Source of the DNA: DASQUK01 sp046726215
GTDB taxonomy: Bacteria > Actinomycetota > Acidimicrobiia > Acidimicrobiales > VFJN01
DNA length: 64,000 nucleotides
Reading direction: 5' to 3'
Assembly (NCBI GenBank): GCA_046726215.1
Contig: JBKPAA010000031.1
Location: 1-64,000 of the forward strand
Positions 62,612-64,000 of this stretch are shown one piece after another. Under the pieces are notes generated by a model. It did not search any database. It was not told the origin of the DNA and worked only from the letters and a program-made list of their open reading frames with translations. How positions within the stretch are numbered: position 1 is the stretch's first letter; every line of letters starts with the position of its first letter. A program made the translations under genes and the position numbers.

Positions 62612-62877
62612 ACCCTCGACCCGTGAACGCCCCGGTGCGCATACCGGTCCAGGTCGATCACGCGGGTGAACCCCGGGCGATCGTGCCGCCGGGCCCGCAC
62701 GGTCGACGGCGGCCGGTCCCGGTGGCACAGGTGACCGAGCGCTGGCGCGTCGACGAGGGCTGGTGGGGGCCACACCCGCTGTCCCGGATGTACTACCGGC
62801 TGGCGCTGGACGACGGGCGCCTCGTCACCGTCTACCGCGACCTGGTCGACGAGACGTGGTGGGCGCAGCGCTCATGA
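62608..62877 (+). CDS. DUF6504 family protein (89 aa)
   Basis: A small protein located between imuB and dnaE2 in many Actinobacteria. It has a beta-rich core (VAQVTERWRVDEGWW, MYYRLALDDGRLVTVYRD). GTG at 62608 overlaps the imuB stop (GTGA), and its own stop overlaps the dnaE2 ATG (ATGA). It may be an accessory factor of the mutasome; its function is unknown. Confidence 0.88.
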   Translation: MNPRPVNAPVRIPVQVDHAGEPRAIVPPGPHGRRRPVPVAQVTERWRVDEGWWGPHPLSRMYYRLALDDGRLVTVYRDLVDETWWAQRS

Positions 62878-64000
62878 TCCTTGACACCCCCTACGCCGAG
62901 CTGCACCTCCACACCTGCTACTCGCTGCTGGAAGGCGCCTCGTCCCCCAAGGAGCTGATCGGCCAAGCCGGCCGGTACGGCTACGACAGCCTGGCGATCA
63001 CAGACCGCAACAACCTCTACGGCGCCATGGTGTTCGCCCGGGCGTGCCGGGACGCCGGCATCCACCCGATCATCGGTGTCGAGCTCACCGTGGCCGTCGA
63101 CTCCGACGTCGACCCCGATGACGATCCCGGCTCCAACCCCGGCGCCCGCCACGACCTCACGCTGCTGGCCGCGACTCGCCAGGGATACGCCAACCTGTGC
63201 CGGCTGGTCAGCCTGGCCAACGGCTGGGGCCTGGCCGAGCAGGCCGACCGGGAGCGGCGCCGGCGCGATCCCTGCGTCGCCCTCCACCACGTGCGGGAGC
63301 ACACCGCCGGGGTCGTCTGCCTCACCGGCGGGCGCCGTGGCGAGCTGGCCCAGCGGGTGGCGGCCGGCGATCGCCCGGGGGCGAGGGACGTCCTGCGCCG
63401 CTGGGTCGACTGGTTCGGAGCGGGAAACGTGTGGGTCGAGCTGCACGACAACCTGGTCCAGGGCGACCGGCCCCGCATCCGGGTGCAGGTGTCGCTGGCC
63501 CGCGAGCTGGGCGCGGGGATCGTCGCCACCGGGGACGTGCACTACCACGACCCAGGGCGGCACCGGCTCCACGACGCGCTCTGCGCCATCCGCCATCGCA
63601 CCACGCTCGACGGCTGCCACACCCAACGCCGGCCCAACCGCGAGTTCTACCTGAGGAGCCCGACCGAGCAGGCCGAGCGCTTCGCCGAGTGGCCAGAGGC
63701 CGTGGCCAACACCCTCCACATCGCCGAGCGCTGCGTCTTCGACCTGACCGAGGACCTGGGCTACCGGCTACCCACGCCGGACGTCCCCCGGGGCCACACC
63801 CCCGATTCATGGCTGGCGGAGCTCTGCCACCGGGAGCTCGACCAGCGCTACCGCGGGGCATCGCTCGGTCAGGCGCGGAGCCGCTTGAACGAAGAGCTGG
63901 GGCTCATCGCCCGGCACGGGATGGCCGGCTTCTTCCTCGTGTACCACCAGGTCCTGGAGCTGGCCCGGAAGGTGGCGGCCGAGGTGCGGGGCGATGCCCC
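62874..64000 (+). CDS. dnaE2: DnaE2 error-prone DNA polymerase III alpha (partial, 5' part)
   Basis: The first 375 codons are in the window; the stop is beyond the edge. The N-terminal PHP domain has AELHLHTCYSLLEGASSP, GYDSLAITDRNN and ATGDVHYHDP. It matches the translesion polymerase DnaE2 rather than DnaE1 because of the imuB cassette. ATG at 62874 overlaps the DUF6504 stop by four bases. The polymerase domain is not visible here. Confidence 0.95.
   Translation, partial: MILDTPYAELHLHTCYSLLEGASSPKELIGQAGRYGYDSLAITDRNNLYGAMVFARACRDAGIHPIIGVELTVAVDSDVDPDDDPGSNPGARHDLTLLAATRQGYANLCRLVSLANGWGLAEQADRERRRRDPCVALHHVREHTAGVVCLTGGRRGELAQRVAAGDRPGARDVLRRWVDWFGAGNVWVELHDNLVQGDRPRIRVQVSLARELGAGIVATGDVHYHDPGRHRLHDALCAIRHRTTLDGCHTQRRPNREFYLRSPTEQAERFAEWPEAVANTLHIAERCVFDLTEDLGYRLPTPDVPRGHTPDSWLAELCHRELDQRYRGASLGQARSRLNEELGLIARHGMAGFFLVYHQVLELARKVAAEVRGDA

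Overview
This window is high-GC DNA whose gene content points to an actinobacterium, most likely an Acidimicrobiia-type lineage. The markers are a complete Pup-proteasome locus (arc, dop, pup, prcB, prcA, pafA, pafB, pafC), an F420-type luciferase-like oxidoreductase, WYL regulators, a DUF4193 protein, a DUF3866 protein, a DivIVA-like coiled coil and an imuB/dnaE2 cassette. GTG starts and 1-4 base stop/start overlaps are very frequent. No rRNA, tRNA, CRISPR array or intact insertion sequence was recognised. The lineage is inference from gene content.

Left part (1-15.4 kb): a repeat-rich non-coding edge; a small Cys-rich protein; a four-gene ABC exporter operon (ATPase, permease, ATPase, permease); a tandem glycine riboswitch in front of full-length glycine decarboxylase gcvP; a DivIVA-like coiled-coil gene overlapping an F420-type oxidoreductase; a Rieske oxygenase followed at once by a GAF histidine kinase and a LuxR-type response regulator; an SDR; and a QueA-like protein.

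Steroid/lipid-like region (10.3-21.6 kb): a leftward operon of two DUF35 proteins, two thiolase-like lipid-transfer proteins and a hydroxysteroid-dehydrogenase-like SDR, then a zinc alcohol dehydrogenase and a TetR regulator resembling mycobacterial KstR. A palindromic operator (core tgaaacaggttctac) lies before the Rieske gene, the DUF35/thiolase operon and the regulator itself. This suggests a compact autoregulated KstR-type regulon. A small piece of a histidine kinase is stranded beside one of the operators.

Middle (21.6-37 kb): housekeeping and conserved genes, namely YceI, a UbiB/ABC1 kinase, a HelD-like motor ATPase, an Rrf2 regulator without cysteines, TrmO, small zinc-ribbon proteins, a crotonase, NUDIX, GNAT, a double-domain ThyX, an M20 amidohydrolase, a membrane-anchored exported protein and an orphan diacylglycerol-kinase C-terminal domain.

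Proteasome/export block (37-60.6 kb): helY, tatC, tatB, a membrane class III cyclase, lepB, pafC, pafB, DUF3866, pafA, prcA, prcB, pup, dop and arc, mostly leftward, followed by a ferredoxin, a MarP-like protease, trmI, ttuA and a ThiS/TtuB-like sulfur carrier. Pup is ligated by PafA, removed by Dop and recognised by ARC for degradation by PrcBA. trmI-ttuA-ttuB look like a T-loop tRNA m1A58 / 2-thio-U54 module. Several families of palindromic intergenic repeats sit between genes of this block. The right end (61.4-64 kb) is an SOS-controlled imuB-DUF6504-dnaE2 mutagenesis operon, with dnaE2 cut by the window edge.
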